Below are positions 48,021 to 56,412 of a stretch of 64,000 nucleotides of DNA, piece by piece. Source of the DNA: Streptomyces sp. NRRL S-87 (GTDB lineage Bacteria; Actinomycetota; Actinomycetes; Streptomycetales; Streptomycetaceae); NCBI RefSeq assembly GCF_000719335.1, contig NZ_JOGB01000014.1, forward strand, positions 124,001-188,000. Direction: 5' to 3'. A model generated the notes under the pieces. The model was not told the DNA's origin. It was given only the letters and a program-made list of their open reading frames with translations, and made no database searches. Made by a program: the position numbers and the translations under genes. The first letter of the stretch is position 1. Each line of letters opens with the position of its first letter.

Positions 48021-48503
48021 ATGGACACGGTGACGGCGCCGGGGGGCGCACGCGTACGCCGCCCGGGCCGCCCGGGCCCCCGCCGGCCGGCCCGTACGCC
48101 CGCCGCTGCGGCCGCCGCGGCCGCCCTGCTCCTGGCGGCCACCGCCGCCTGCACCGCGACCCGCACCGCCCCCGCCGCCCGCACCACGGCCTCCCGGGCC
48201 CCCAGCACGGCCGCCGCGAGCCCCGCACGCCCCGCCGCCTCCCCCCGGGAGCTCTGCGTGCGCCTGGTCGCCCACTGGACCCACCGCGTCCTCGACGGCG
48301 GCCCGCACAGCCACCTCGACTACCAGGAGATGGGCCTGTCCGGCGGGCAGTACGAGATCCTGCGCGCGGCCGTCGCCGCCGGCCGGGCCGTCGCGCCCCG
48401 CCGGGGCCCCGCCGCGGCGCACGACGCCGCCACCCGGGAGGTCGAGCGCGGCTGCGCCGAGCGCTACCGGCACGGCACCCCGACCGGCGGGCCCTGGCAG
48501 TGA
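48021..48503 (+). CDS. probable lipoprotein of unknown function
   Basis: 160 residues. An Arg/Pro-rich start (RVRRPGRPGPRRPARTP) is followed by a hydrophobic segment and a lipobox-like LAATAACTA, so the protein is probably exported and lipid-anchored at the Cys. The mature part is Ala/Thr-rich and then has a small domain: ELCVRLVAHWTHRVLDGGPHSHLDYQEMGLSGGQYEILRAAVA and EVERGCAERYR with two Cys. I do not recognise the domain. Its TGA overlaps the GTG of the next gene (GTGA), so the pair is coupled. Confidence 0.75.
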   Translation: MDTVTAPGGARVRRPGRPGPRRPARTPAAAAAAAALLLAATAACTATRTAPAARTTASRAPSTAAASPARPAASPRELCVRLVAHWTHRVLDGGPHSHLDYQEMGLSGGQYEILRAAVAAGRAVAPRRGPAAAHDAATREVERGCAERYRHGTPTGGPWQ

Positions 48504-49150
48504 GCGGCACCGGCCCGGGCGGCATCGGCCCCGTTGAGCCCGGCGACGAGACCTGGGGCGGCAGCGGGGACGCCGGCGCCGACGACCCGTGGGACACCGC
48601 CCCCGGGCCGCGCCCCGGCCGGGGCCGCCGCGGACGCGGGGCGCGCCTGGCGCTCGCCCTGGCCCTCACCGCCGCGGCCGCCGGCGCCGGCGGCTACCTG
48701 TACGCCCTGCGCAGCCGCCCGCCGGCCCCTCCGCCGCCGCCCTACCCCTCCCAGGTCTTCTCCGTCACCTACGGCGGACCGGTGCGGCCCACACCCGCCG
48801 GGACGGCGTTCGCCTTCACGGTTTTCCTGCGCACGACGGCAGGTCCGCCGGTCTCCCTGGAGCGAATCGGCCAGCCCTGGGCAGCACTCAGCGTGACCAC
48901 CGACCCGCACACACCCCTCGTCGTGCACAAGGGCCGGAACCGTGCGGTTCTCGTGCAGATTCAGGTCAAAGATTGCATGCATGTACCACGGAATGCAGGT
49001 CTGCCATTTCTCGAAGTAACCCTCAGTAATGGATCCCGAAAAGAGGATCACAGTTACATCCTCGGTGACCGATATGCCAGGGAACTCGCCACAGCACTCA
49101 GCGACGCATGTCCCGACTCCCGAGATGCGCCGCAACCTGCACCGTCATGA
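48500..49150 (+). CDS. membrane-anchored/exported protein of unknown function
   Basis: 216 residues. A Gly/Asp-rich cytoplasmic start and RGRRGRGARLALALALTAAAAGAGGYLYAL form a type II anchor. A Pro-rich spacer and an extracytoplasmic domain follow (VFSVTYGGPVRPTPAGTAFAFTVFL, NRAVLVQIQVKDCMHVPRNAGLPFLEVTL, SYILGDRYARELATALSDACP, two Cys). It resembles proteins often labelled Tat-signal domain protein in Streptomyces. The start is GTG 48500, coupled to the upstream lipoprotein. The GC content and codon bias fall sharply in the last ~200 bases. Confidence 0.78.
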   Translation: MSGTGPGGIGPVEPGDETWGGSGDAGADDPWDTAPGPRPGRGRRGRGARLALALALTAAAAGAGGYLYALRSRPPAPPPPPYPSQVFSVTYGGPVRPTPAGTAFAFTVFLRTTAGPPVSLERIGQPWAALSVTTDPHTPLVVHKGRNRAVLVQIQVKDCMHVPRNAGLPFLEVTLSNGSRKEDHSYILGDRYARELATALSDACPDSRDAPQPAPS

Positions 49151-49449
49151 CCAAAACCCGCGACAGTACTGGGCTGTCAGCAGCAAAACCGCCGAACAGT
49201 GCTGCGCGATCTCACCATGCGGACACGACGAAACGGCCGGAATTCCCCCGTTCCACCCGCCAAGTTCCGCTATCCATTACGCCGTGGCATAACAAGAGAG
49301 TCACAGCCTTGGCCTCAGCCCTCCATATCCCCCGATCAGCCGCCTAGAGTCACGGCCAGTCACCGCGACCACCGGATTCCACGCAGTTCGGTCCGCGTTT
49401 CGACTCGGCGCGTCCCAGGTGGGGACGCAGTGCCTGGAAAGGACTGATC
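49151..49449. other. 299-bp low-GC upstream region of the liv operon
   Basis: Holds the livK leader. It is clearly less GC-rich than its surroundings. Short open frames here lack ribosome binding sites and codon bias. A TAGAGT at about 49345 may be a -10 element, but no matching -35 was found. Confidence 0.45.
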
Positions 49450-50685
49450 GTGCGTCAAACCAAGCTCATCGCCGTGACCGCCGCGCTCGCCGCGGGTGCG
49501 CTCACCCTCACCGCCTGCGGCTCCCGTGGCGAGGACAAGGGCGGCAACGACGCCGGCTCCGGCGGCACCACGGTCGTCATCGGCGTCGACGCCCCCCTCA
49601 CCGGCGACCTCTCGGCCCTGGGCCTCGGCATCCGCAACTCCGTGGACCTCGCCACCCAGCAGGCCAACGCCAAGAAGTACGTCCCCGGCGTCACGTTCAA
49701 GTTCGAGGCCTACGACGACCAGGCCCAGCCCTCGTCCGGCCAGCAGAACGCCACCAAGCTCGTCGCCAACAAGGACGTCCTCGGTGTCGTCGGCCCGCTG
49801 AACTCCTCCGTCTCGGAGTCCATGCAGAAGGTCTTCGACGACGCCAAGCTCACCCAGATCTCCCCGGCCAACACCAACCCGGCCCTCACCCAGGGCCCGA
49901 AGTGGAACACCGGCGAGAAGGCGCGCCCCTACAAGTCGTACTTCCGCACCGCGACCACCGACGCCATCCAGGGCCCGTTCGCCGCGCAGTACCTCTACAA
50001 CAAGGCCAAGAAGACCAAGGTCTTCCTGATCGACGACAAGAAGACCTACGGCTCGGGCCTCGCCGGCACCTTCAAGGGCGAGTTCACCAAGCTCGGCGGC
50101 AAGGTCGTGGGCGAGGCCCACGTCAACCCCGACACCAAGGACTTCTCGGCCGTCGCCACCCAGGTCAAGAGCTCCGGCGCCGACGTCGTCTACTACGGTG
50201 GCGAGTACCCCGCGGCCGGCCCGCTCTCCAAGCAGATCAAGAAGGCCGGCGCCGCCATCCCGCTCGTCGGCGGTGACGGCATCTACAGCGCCGACTTCAT
50301 CAAGCTCTCCGGCAAGGAGGGCGTGGGCGACCTCGCCACCTCCGTCGGCGCCCCGGTCGAGACCCTCCCCTCGGCCAAGGAGTTCGTCGCCAACTACAAG
50401 AACGCCGGCTTCAAGGAGGCCTACGAGGCCTACGGCGGCTACTCCTACGACTCCGCCTGGGCGATCATCGAGGCCGTCAAGGCCGTCGTCGACGCCAACG
50501 GCGGCAAGCTCCCCGCGGACGCCCGCGCCAAGGTCCTCGAGGCCACCAACAAGGTCTCCTTCGACGGCGTGACCGGCAAGGTCTCGTTCGACGAGTTCGG
50601 TGACGCCACCAACAAGCAGCTCACCGTCTACAAGTACGAGGGCGACGCCTGGAAGGCCGTCGAGTCCGGCACCTTCTCCGGCTGA
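49450..50685 (+). CDS. livK: branched-chain amino acid ABC transporter substrate-binding lipoprotein
   Basis: 411 residues. Signal peptide with lipobox LTAC (Cys23). The Peripla_BP_6 domain follows: VIGVDAPLTGDLSALGLGIRNSVDLATQQAN, VVGPLNSSVSESMQKVFDDAKLTQISPANTNPALTQ, KTKVFLIDDKKTYGSGLAGTFKGEF and AYEAYGGYSYDSAWAIIEAVKA. It binds Leu/Ile/Val or a related amino acid outside the membrane. GTG 49450 is 8 nt after GGAAAGGA. A strong 13-bp stem-loop follows before livH, which should give more binding protein than permease. Confidence 0.95.
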   Translation: MRQTKLIAVTAALAAGALTLTACGSRGEDKGGNDAGSGGTTVVIGVDAPLTGDLSALGLGIRNSVDLATQQANAKKYVPGVTFKFEAYDDQAQPSSGQQNATKLVANKDVLGVVGPLNSSVSESMQKVFDDAKLTQISPANTNPALTQGPKWNTGEKARPYKSYFRTATTDAIQGPFAAQYLYNKAKKTKVFLIDDKKTYGSGLAGTFKGEFTKLGGKVVGEAHVNPDTKDFSAVATQVKSSGADVVYYGGEYPAAGPLSKQIKKAGAAIPLVGGDGIYSADFIKLSGKEGVGDLATSVGAPVETLPSAKEFVANYKNAGFKEAYEAYGGYSYDSAWAIIEAVKAVVDANGGKLPADARAKVLEATNKVSFDGVTGKVSFDEFGDATNKQLTVYKYEGDAWKAVESGTFSG

Positions 50686-50707
50686 CCCTCCCCCCTCATC
50701 ACCCCTG

Positions 50708-50742
50708 CCGCGCGGGGCGCGCACTCCTAGCGCCCCGCGCGG
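50708..50742 (+). terminator. 13-bp stem-loop between livK and livH (partial terminator)
   Basis: CCGCGCGGGGCGC, a 9-nt loop, GCGCCCCGCGCGG. Its position inside the operon suggests attenuation. Confidence 0.65.
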
Positions 50743-50776
50743 TGTCACATCCGTCGAAAGACTCGGAGGACCTGCG

Positions 50777-51706
50777 GTGCACGAACTGCCGCAACAGCTG
50801 GTCAACGGCCTGCTACTGGGATCCATGTACGGGCTCGTCGCCATTGGCTACACGATGGTCTACGGCATCGTCCAGCTCATCAACTTCGCCCACGGCGAGA
50901 TCTTCATGACCGGCGGGTTCGGGGCCCTCACCGTCTGGCTGATGCTCCCCTCGGGCACCACCATGTGGATCGCCCTGCCCCTCATGCTCATAGGCGCGAT
51001 CGTCGTCGCCACCACCATCGCCGTAGCAGCGGAACGTTTCGCCTACCGCCCCCTGCGCAGCGCACCCCGCCTCGCCCCGCTCATCACCGCCATCGGCCTC
51101 TCCCTCGCCCTCCAGCAGGCGGTCTGGGCCTGGTACCCCGAGGCCAAGTCCTCCCGAGTCTTCCCCGAGATCCCCGGTGGCCCGTTCCACATCGGCAGCG
51201 TCACCATCCAGACCGGTGACATCTTCCTGATCATCGCCGCCCCCGTCTCCATGGCCTTCCTCGGCTACTTCGTCATGAAGACGCGCACCGGCCGCGGCAT
51301 GCAGGCCACCGCCCAGGACCCCGACACCGCCAAGCTCATGGGCATCAACACCGACCGCATCATCGTGGTCGCCTTCGCCCTCGGCGCGGCCTTCGCCGCC
51401 GTCGGCGCCGTCGCCTACGGCCTCAAGTACGGCGAGATCAACTTCCGCATGGGCTTCCTCCTCGGACTCAAGGCCTTCACCGCCGCAGTCCTCGGCGGCA
51501 TCGGAAACATCTACGGCGCCATGATCGGCGGCCTCGTCCTCGGCCTCGCCGAGACCATGGCCACCGCCTACATCGCCCACATCCCCGGCATGGAACAGCT
51601 CGGCGGCCAGGCCTGGGCCGACGTCTGGGCGTTCGTACTTCTCATCCTCGTGCTCCTCTTCCGGCCCCAGGGCCTGCTGGGCGAGCGCGTGGCGGACAGG
51701 GCGTGA
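50777..51706 (+). CDS. livH: branched-chain amino acid ABC transporter permease LivH
   Basis: 309 residues, about eight membrane helices. Conserved LivH features: LVNGLLLGSMYGLVAIGYTMVYGIVQLINFAHGEIFMTG at the N-terminus, the EAA-like GRGMQATAQDPDTAKLMGINTDRIIVVAFALGAAFAAVGAVAYG loop, and AVLGGIGNIYGAMIGGLVLGLAE. The start is GTG 50777 behind GGAGG. The stop overlaps the livM GTG (GTGA). Confidence 0.95.
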   Translation: MHELPQQLVNGLLLGSMYGLVAIGYTMVYGIVQLINFAHGEIFMTGGFGALTVWLMLPSGTTMWIALPLMLIGAIVVATTIAVAAERFAYRPLRSAPRLAPLITAIGLSLALQQAVWAWYPEAKSSRVFPEIPGGPFHIGSVTIQTGDIFLIIAAPVSMAFLGYFVMKTRTGRGMQATAQDPDTAKLMGINTDRIIVVAFALGAAFAAVGAVAYGLKYGEINFRMGFLLGLKAFTAAVLGGIGNIYGAMIGGLVLGLAETMATAYIAHIPGMEQLGGQAWADVWAFVLLILVLLFRPQGLLGERVADRA

Positions 51707-53538
51707 GAACCATGACGACCATCACCGCGGACACCGCAACCACCACCGTCACCCCCTCGAAGGGCCTCATCGGCCTCCCCGAGAAGACGGCCCGCGCCAT
51801 GGCCACCGCAGGCGGCGCCCTCACCATCGTCTCCTGCTTCCTCGCCTGGACCTGGACCTCCGAATTCCCCGGCGACCTCACCGTCTACGGCTACCCCGGC
51901 GGCCTCCAGTGGCTCGTCCTCATCGGCGGCCTCCTCACCACCCTGTTCGCCCTCTCCTCCTACGGAGTCAAGGGCCTGCGCTGGCTCACCCCCGCCGGCG
52001 CCGACTCGGCGATCAAGCTCTCCGCCCTCGCCGCCTTCACCACCGCCTGGTACACCGGCATCGCCATCAGCACCACCCTCGGCGGCGTCGTCAACCTCGA
52101 GCCCGGCGGCTTCATCGCCCTCGCAGCCACCCTCGTCACCCTCGTCGGCGCCCTGGCCCTGCCCTACCGGCACCCCGCCACCGACGCCCCCGACCCCGAC
52201 GAGAGCGGCTACGGCAAGTTCAAGCACAACGCCGGCAACCGCTGGACGACCATCAAGGCCGCCTTCGCCCCCGGCACCCCGAAGGCTCCCGCCCGCCAGC
52301 TCCCCGGCTGGGCCGAGATCCTCGTCCTCGCCGCCGTCCTCGCCCTCGCCCTCGCCGTCTTCACCTACGGCATCGGCACCGAGTACGACGAACTCTTCAT
52401 CGGCTTCCTGCTCACCGCCTGCTTCGGCTTCGCGGCGATCAACAAGTCCGGCCTCGCCGCCCGCGTCAGCGCCATGGCAGCCAACCACCGCAACGTCGCC
52501 ATGGTCGGCGCCTTCGCCGCCGCGGCCGCCTTCCCCTTCACCCAGACCGACGACCAGTACGCGACCATCGGCGTCAACATCCTGATCTTCGCCACCGTCG
52601 CCCTCGGCCTCAACATCGTCGTCGGCCTCGTCGGCCTCCTCGACCTCGGCTACGTCGCCTTCCTCGGTGTCGGCGCCTACGCCGCGGCCATGGTCTCCGG
52701 CTCCCCCTCCAGCCCCTTCGGCCTCCACCTGCCGTTCTGGGCCGCCATCCTCATCGGCGCCGCCGCGTCCATGATCTTCGGCGTCCTCATCGGCGCCCCC
52801 ACCCTCCGCCTGCGCGGCGACTACCTCGCCATCGTGACGCTCGGCTTCGGTGAGATCTTCCGCATCGCCGTCAACAACATGGACGGCACCTCCGGCCCGG
52901 ACATCACCAACGGCTCCAACGGCATCTCCTCGATCCCGAACCTCGACATGTTCGGCTTCGACTTCGGCGCCGAACACAGCATCGGCGGCTTCACCATCGG
53001 CCGCTTCGCCAACTACTTCCTGCTGATGCTCCTGGTCACCCTCATCGTCGTGGTGGTCTTCCGGCGCAGCAGCGAATCCCGCATCGGCCGCTCCTGGGTG
53101 GCCATCCGCGAGGACGAGACCGCCGCCGAAGCCATGGGCATCAACGGCTTCCGCGTCAAGCTCATCGCCTTCGCCCTCGGCGCCTCCCTCGCCGGCCTCG
53201 CCGGCGCGGTCCAGGCCCACGTGACCTACACCGTCACCCCCGAGCAGTACCAGTTCGCCAACGCCGTACCCCCGAACTCCGCCTTCCTCCTCGCCGCCGT
53301 CGTCCTCGGCGGCATGGGAACCATCAGCGGACCGCTCGTCGGCGGAGCCCTGCTCTACCTCATCCCCAACAAGCTCCAGTTCATGGGTGAGTACCAGCTC
53401 TTCGCCTTCGGCCTCGCCCTCATCGTCCTGATGCGCGTGCGCCCCGAAGGCCTCATCCCCAACCGGCGCCGCCAGCTCGAGTTCCACGAGAACGAGCTCG
53501 ACGAGAACTCCGCAGACCTCAGCAAGGCAGGGGCCTGA
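51703..53538 (+). CDS. livM: branched-chain amino acid ABC transporter permease LivM with N-terminal extension
   Basis: 611 residues, about 250 longer than typical LivM. Residues 1-230 carry extra membrane helices (AGGALTIVSCFLAWTWTSEFPGDLTVYGYPG, WLVLIGGLLTTLFALSSYG, GGFIALAATLVTLVGALALP) joined by a hydrophilic stretch. The regular LivM domain starts near 270: INILIFATVALGLNIVVGLVGLLDLGYVAFLGVGAYAAAM, GDYLAIVTLGFGEIFRIAVNNMD, and GRSWVAIREDETAAEAMGINGFRVKLIAFALGASLAGLAGAV. GTG 51703 overlaps the livH stop; ATG 51712 is an in-frame alternative. Confidence 0.93.
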   Translation: MRTMTTITADTATTTVTPSKGLIGLPEKTARAMATAGGALTIVSCFLAWTWTSEFPGDLTVYGYPGGLQWLVLIGGLLTTLFALSSYGVKGLRWLTPAGADSAIKLSALAAFTTAWYTGIAISTTLGGVVNLEPGGFIALAATLVTLVGALALPYRHPATDAPDPDESGYGKFKHNAGNRWTTIKAAFAPGTPKAPARQLPGWAEILVLAAVLALALAVFTYGIGTEYDELFIGFLLTACFGFAAINKSGLAARVSAMAANHRNVAMVGAFAAAAAFPFTQTDDQYATIGVNILIFATVALGLNIVVGLVGLLDLGYVAFLGVGAYAAAMVSGSPSSPFGLHLPFWAAILIGAAASMIFGVLIGAPTLRLRGDYLAIVTLGFGEIFRIAVNNMDGTSGPDITNGSNGISSIPNLDMFGFDFGAEHSIGGFTIGRFANYFLLMLLVTLIVVVVFRRSSESRIGRSWVAIREDETAAEAMGINGFRVKLIAFALGASLAGLAGAVQAHVTYTVTPEQYQFANAVPPNSAFLLAAVVLGGMGTISGPLVGGALLYLIPNKLQFMGEYQLFAFGLALIVLMRVRPEGLIPNRRRQLEFHENELDENSADLSKAGA

Positions 53539-53540
53539 AC

Positions 53541-54524
53541 ATGACGACGACCACCACCGAGACGACGCCCGCCGCCACCACCGGCGAGACCGTCCTCGAC
53601 GCCCGCGGCGTCACCATGAGGTTCGGCGGCCTCACCGCCGTCAAGAACGTCGACCTCACCGTGAAGAGCGGCGAGATCGTCGGCCTCATCGGCCCCAACG
53701 GAGCCGGCAAGACCACCTTCTTCAACTGCCTCACCGGCCTCTACATCCCCACCGAGGGTGAAGTCCGGTACAAGGGCACGGTCCTGCCCCCCAAGTCCTT
53801 CAAGGTCACCGCAGCCGGCATCGCCCGCACCTTCCAGAACATCCGTCTCTTCAACAACATGACGGTCCTGGAAAACGTCCTCGTCGGCCGCCACACCCGC
53901 ACCAAGGAAGGCCTCTGGTCGGCCCTCCTGCGCCTCCCCGGCTTCCACCGCGAGGAAGGCGCCAGCAAGCTCAAGGCCATGGAGCTCCTGGAGTTCATCG
54001 GCCTCGCCCACAAGGCCGACCACCTCGCCCGCAACCTCCCCTACGGCGAGCAGCGCAAGCTCGAAATCGCCCGCGCCCTCGCCAGCGAGCCCGGCCTCCT
54101 GCTCCTCGACGAGCCCACCGCCGGCATGAACCCGCAGGAGACCCGGGTCACCGAAGAGCTCATCTTCGCCATCCGGGACAAGGGCATCGCCGTCCTCGTC
54201 ATCGAGCACGACATGCGCTTCATCTTCAACCTCTGCGACCGCGTCGCCTGCCTCGTCCAGGGCGAAAAGCTCATCGAAGGCACCGCCGGCGAAGTCCAGA
54301 GCGACGAACGCGTCATCGCCGCCTACCTCGGCGAGCCCTTCGAAGGCGCCCCCGGCACCGAAGAAGCCGCCGAAGTCGAAGCCGCCGAAGCCCACGCCGA
54401 CGCCCCCCAGGCCGACGCACCCGCCGAGGCCCCCCAGGCCGAGGCCGACGCCGACGCCCCCGAGGCCGACGCACCCGCCGACGCGGACAGCACCACCAGC
54501 AGCACGGACGGAGAACCCAAGTGA
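53541..54524 (+). CDS. livG: branched-chain amino acid ABC transporter ATP-binding protein LivG
   Basis: 327 residues. Walker A GPNGAGKTT (51-59), ARTFQNIRLFNNMTVLENVLVGRH (LivG-specific), signature YGEQRKLEIARAL, Walker B LLLLDEPTAGMNP and VIEHDM. After residue ~265 there is a 60-residue acidic Ala/Asp/Glu/Pro repeat tail (AEVEAAEAHADAPQADAPAE...) absent from most LivG. The gene begins 2 bp after livM, and its stop overlaps the livF GTG. Confidence 0.95.
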   Translation: MTTTTTETTPAATTGETVLDARGVTMRFGGLTAVKNVDLTVKSGEIVGLIGPNGAGKTTFFNCLTGLYIPTEGEVRYKGTVLPPKSFKVTAAGIARTFQNIRLFNNMTVLENVLVGRHTRTKEGLWSALLRLPGFHREEGASKLKAMELLEFIGLAHKADHLARNLPYGEQRKLEIARALASEPGLLLLDEPTAGMNPQETRVTEELIFAIRDKGIAVLVIEHDMRFIFNLCDRVACLVQGEKLIEGTAGEVQSDERVIAAYLGEPFEGAPGTEEAAEVEAAEAHADAPQADAPAEAPQAEADADAPEADAPADADSTTSSTDGEPK

Positions 54525-55237
54525 CCGCACTGCTCGAGGTCGAAGACCTCAAGGTCGCCTACGGCAAGATCGAAGCCGTCAAGGGCATCTCCTTCACCGT
54601 CGAAGCCGGCCAGATCGTCTGCCTCATCGGCACCAACGGCGCCGGCAAGACCACCACCCTGCGCACCCTCTCCGGGCTCATCAAGCCCAAGGGCGGCCAG
54701 ATCAAGTTCCAGGGCAAGAGCCTCAAGAAGGTCCCCGCCCACGACATCGTCTCGCTCGGACTCGCCCACTCCCCCGAGGGGCGGCACATCTTCCCGCGCA
54801 TGACGATCGAGGACAACCTCCTCCTCGGCGCCTTCCTCCGCAAGGACAAGGACGGCATCGGCAAGGACGTCCAGCGCGCCTACGACCTCTTCCCCATCCT
54901 GGGAGAGCGCCGCAAGCAGGCCGCGGGCACCCTCTCCGGCGGCGAGCAGCAGATGCTCGCCATGGGACGCGCCCTCATGTCCCAGCCGAAACTGCTCATG
55001 CTCGACGAGCCCTCCATGGGCCTCTCGCCGATCATGATGCAGAAGATCATGGCCACCATCTCCGAGCTCAAGGCCGCCGGCACGACCATCCTCCTGGTCG
55101 AGCAGAACGCCCAGGCCGCGCTGTCCCTGGCCGACCAGGCACACGTCATGGAGATCGGCAAGATCGTCCTCTCCGGCCCCGGCCGCGAGCTGCTCGTCAA
55201 CGAGGACGTCCGCAAGGCGTACCTCGGCGAGGACTGA
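54521..55237 (+). CDS. livF: branched-chain amino acid ABC transporter ATP-binding protein LivF
   Basis: 238 residues. Walker A GTNGAGKTTT, the Q-loop segment LGLAHSPEGRHIFPRMTIEDNLLLGAF typical of LivF, signature LSGGEQQMLAMGRAL, Walker B LMLDEPSMGLSP and LLVEQNAQAAL. It forms the second nucleotide-binding subunit with LivG. GTG 54521 overlaps the livG stop (GTGA). Two terminator hairpins follow. Confidence 0.96.
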   Translation: MTALLEVEDLKVAYGKIEAVKGISFTVEAGQIVCLIGTNGAGKTTTLRTLSGLIKPKGGQIKFQGKSLKKVPAHDIVSLGLAHSPEGRHIFPRMTIEDNLLLGAFLRKDKDGIGKDVQRAYDLFPILGERRKQAAGTLSGGEQQMLAMGRALMSQPKLLMLDEPSMGLSPIMMQKIMATISELKAAGTTILLVEQNAQAALSLADQAHVMEIGKIVLSGPGRELLVNEDVRKAYLGED

Positions 55238-55260
55238 GCCCGCACCACCACCGGCCCGTC

Positions 55261-55290
55261 GGCCCCGCCCCACTCGAAGGGGGCGGGGCC
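55261..55290 (+). terminator. liv operon terminator
   Basis: GGCCCCGCCCC, an 8-nt loop, GGGGCGGGGCC; 11-bp perfect stem 23 nt after the livF stop. Confidence 0.75.
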
Positions 55291-55347
55291 GACGCCGTTC
55301 CCGGCCCGTACGGACGGACGTACGCACGGACGGACGGACCGGGAACG

Positions 55348-55387
55348 CCGGAGGCCGCCTCCCCCGACCAGGGGAGACGGCCTCCGG
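55348..55387. terminator. terminator between livF and the ANTAR regulator
   Basis: CCGGAGGCCG pairs with CGGCCTCCGG, extended by CTCCCC/GGGGAG after one mismatch. It serves the leftward regulator gene and can back up the liv terminator. Tandem GGAC units precede it (about 55310-55340). Confidence 0.75.
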
Positions 55388-55405
55388 AACGCGCCCGAAC
55401 GGGCC

Positions 55406-56065
55406 CTACTGGCCCTTCGCCGCCTGCTTCTTCTCCTCGGCGTCCTCGATCACGGCCTCCGCGACCTGCTGCATCGACATGCGCCGGTCCATCGACGTCT
55501 TCTGGATCCACCGGAACGCCGCCGGCTCGCTCAGCCCGTACTGCGTCTGCAGGATGCTCTTCGCCCGGTCCACCAGCTTCCGGGTCTCCAGGCGCTGCGA
55601 GAGGTCCGCGACCTCCTGCTCCAGCGCCTTCAGCTCCGTGTACCGCGACACCGCCATCTCGATGGCCGGCACGACGTCGCTCTTGCTGAACGGCTTCACC
55701 AGGTACGCCATCGCACCCGCGTCCCGCGCCCGCTCCACGAGCTCGCGCTGCGAGAACGCGGTCAGCATCAGCACCGGGGCGATCGACTCCTGGGCGATCT
55801 TCTCCGCCGCGGAGATGCCGTCGAGGACCGGCATCTTGACGTCGAGGATCACCAGGTCCGGGTTGAGCTCCCGGGCCAGCTCCACGGCCGTCTGCCCGTC
55901 GCCGGCCTCGCCGACCACGGAGTAGCCCTCCTCTTCGAGCATCTCCTTGAGGTCGAGACGGATCAGGGCCTCGTCCTCGGCGATGACGACGCGGGTCGTC
56001 AGCGGCGGTACGTGCGTCTGGTCTGCGTCGACGGGCGCGGTCGACGACTCGTGCTCGGCGGTCAC
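55406..56065 (-). CDS. ANTAR-domain response regulator (PdtaR-like)
   Basis: 219 residues. The receiver domain (about 25-140) has acidic Asp31/Glu32, phospho-acceptor Asp75 in LVILDVKMPVLDG, LMLTAFS and the lysine of VKPF. The ANTAR RNA-binding domain (about 155-212) reads LETRKLVDRAKSILQTQYGLSEPAAFRWIQKTSMDRRMSMQQVAEAVI. The protein should bind dual-hexaloop RNA and act as an antiterminator once phosphorylated by a PdtaS-type kinase, which is not in this window. GTG 56065 is 7 nt after AGGAG. An HrdB-like promoter lies upstream. Confidence 0.94.
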   Translation of the reverse strand: MTAEHESSTAPVDADQTHVPPLTTRVVIAEDEALIRLDLKEMLEEEGYSVVGEAGDGQTAVELARELNPDLVILDVKMPVLDGISAAEKIAQESIAPVLMLTAFSQRELVERARDAGAMAYLVKPFSKSDVVPAIEMAVSRYTELKALEQEVADLSQRLETRKLVDRAKSILQTQYGLSEPAAFRWIQKTSMDRRMSMQQVAEAVIEDAEEKKQAAKGQ

Positions 56066-56105
56066 GGAGGCTCCTCTTTGCGGGGCATTGCAGCTCCCCT
56101 GAGCC

Positions 56106-56134
56106 TACCTAGCTCCTGTAAGGTAGTGCTGCAA
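56106..56134 (-). promoter_or_regulatory. candidate promoter of the ANTAR regulator
   Basis: On the regulator strand: TTGCAG, 17 nt, TAGGTA. The spacing is exact, the hexamers are moderately good. Confidence 0.4.
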
Positions 56135-56162
56135 CGGGGGCACCGCGCCCTTGCTTTCTTAG

Positions 56163-56237
56163 GCCCCAGTACTCCAACTGGTTAGAGAGGCCGCTCTCAA
56201 ACAGCGGACAGTGTGGGTTCGAATCCCACCTGGGGCA
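56163..56237 (+). tRNA. tRNA with CAA anticodon (Leu), class-I-like short variable loop
   Basis: GCCCCAG (56163-56169) pairs with CTGGGGC (56230-56236), followed by discriminator A. The anticodon stem CCGCT/AGCGG encloses loop CTCAAAC, giving anticodon CAA (Leu, codon UUG). The T-arm is GTGGG-TTCGAAT-CCCAC. The variable loop is only 5 nt (ACAGT), while tRNA-Leu normally has a long variable arm. The D-stem forms 3 bp at most (CTC/GAG). CCA is not encoded. The call as tRNA is firm; the Leu identity rests on the anticodon and A73 only. Confidence 0.85.
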
Positions 56238-56253
56238 CTTTTCCTTTCATTCC

Positions 56254-56280
56254 AAGGTCGCGACCCAAAGTGGCGACCTT
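56254..56280 (+). terminator. stem-loop after the tRNA
   Basis: AAGGTCGC, an 11-nt loop, GCGACCTT; an 8-bp perfect stem 17 nt after the tRNA end, preceded by a T-rich run. Confidence 0.55.
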
Positions 56281-56412
56281 CATTCATTTGTGCGACCGCG
56301 CTGTGCACGGGACGCCACCCGCAAGCGCCGACCCCATGTACGGGATCTCCATCCGCCGGCAACGCTCTCACGCTGGTGGCGTCGGGAGTGGAAGTGGGGC
56401 AGGCTCTGGCGC

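Noticed and set aside
49029..49347. Short open frames in the low-GC stretch before livK
   Set aside because: They have no ribosome binding site, no codon bias and overlap the end of the upstream gene in a different frame.
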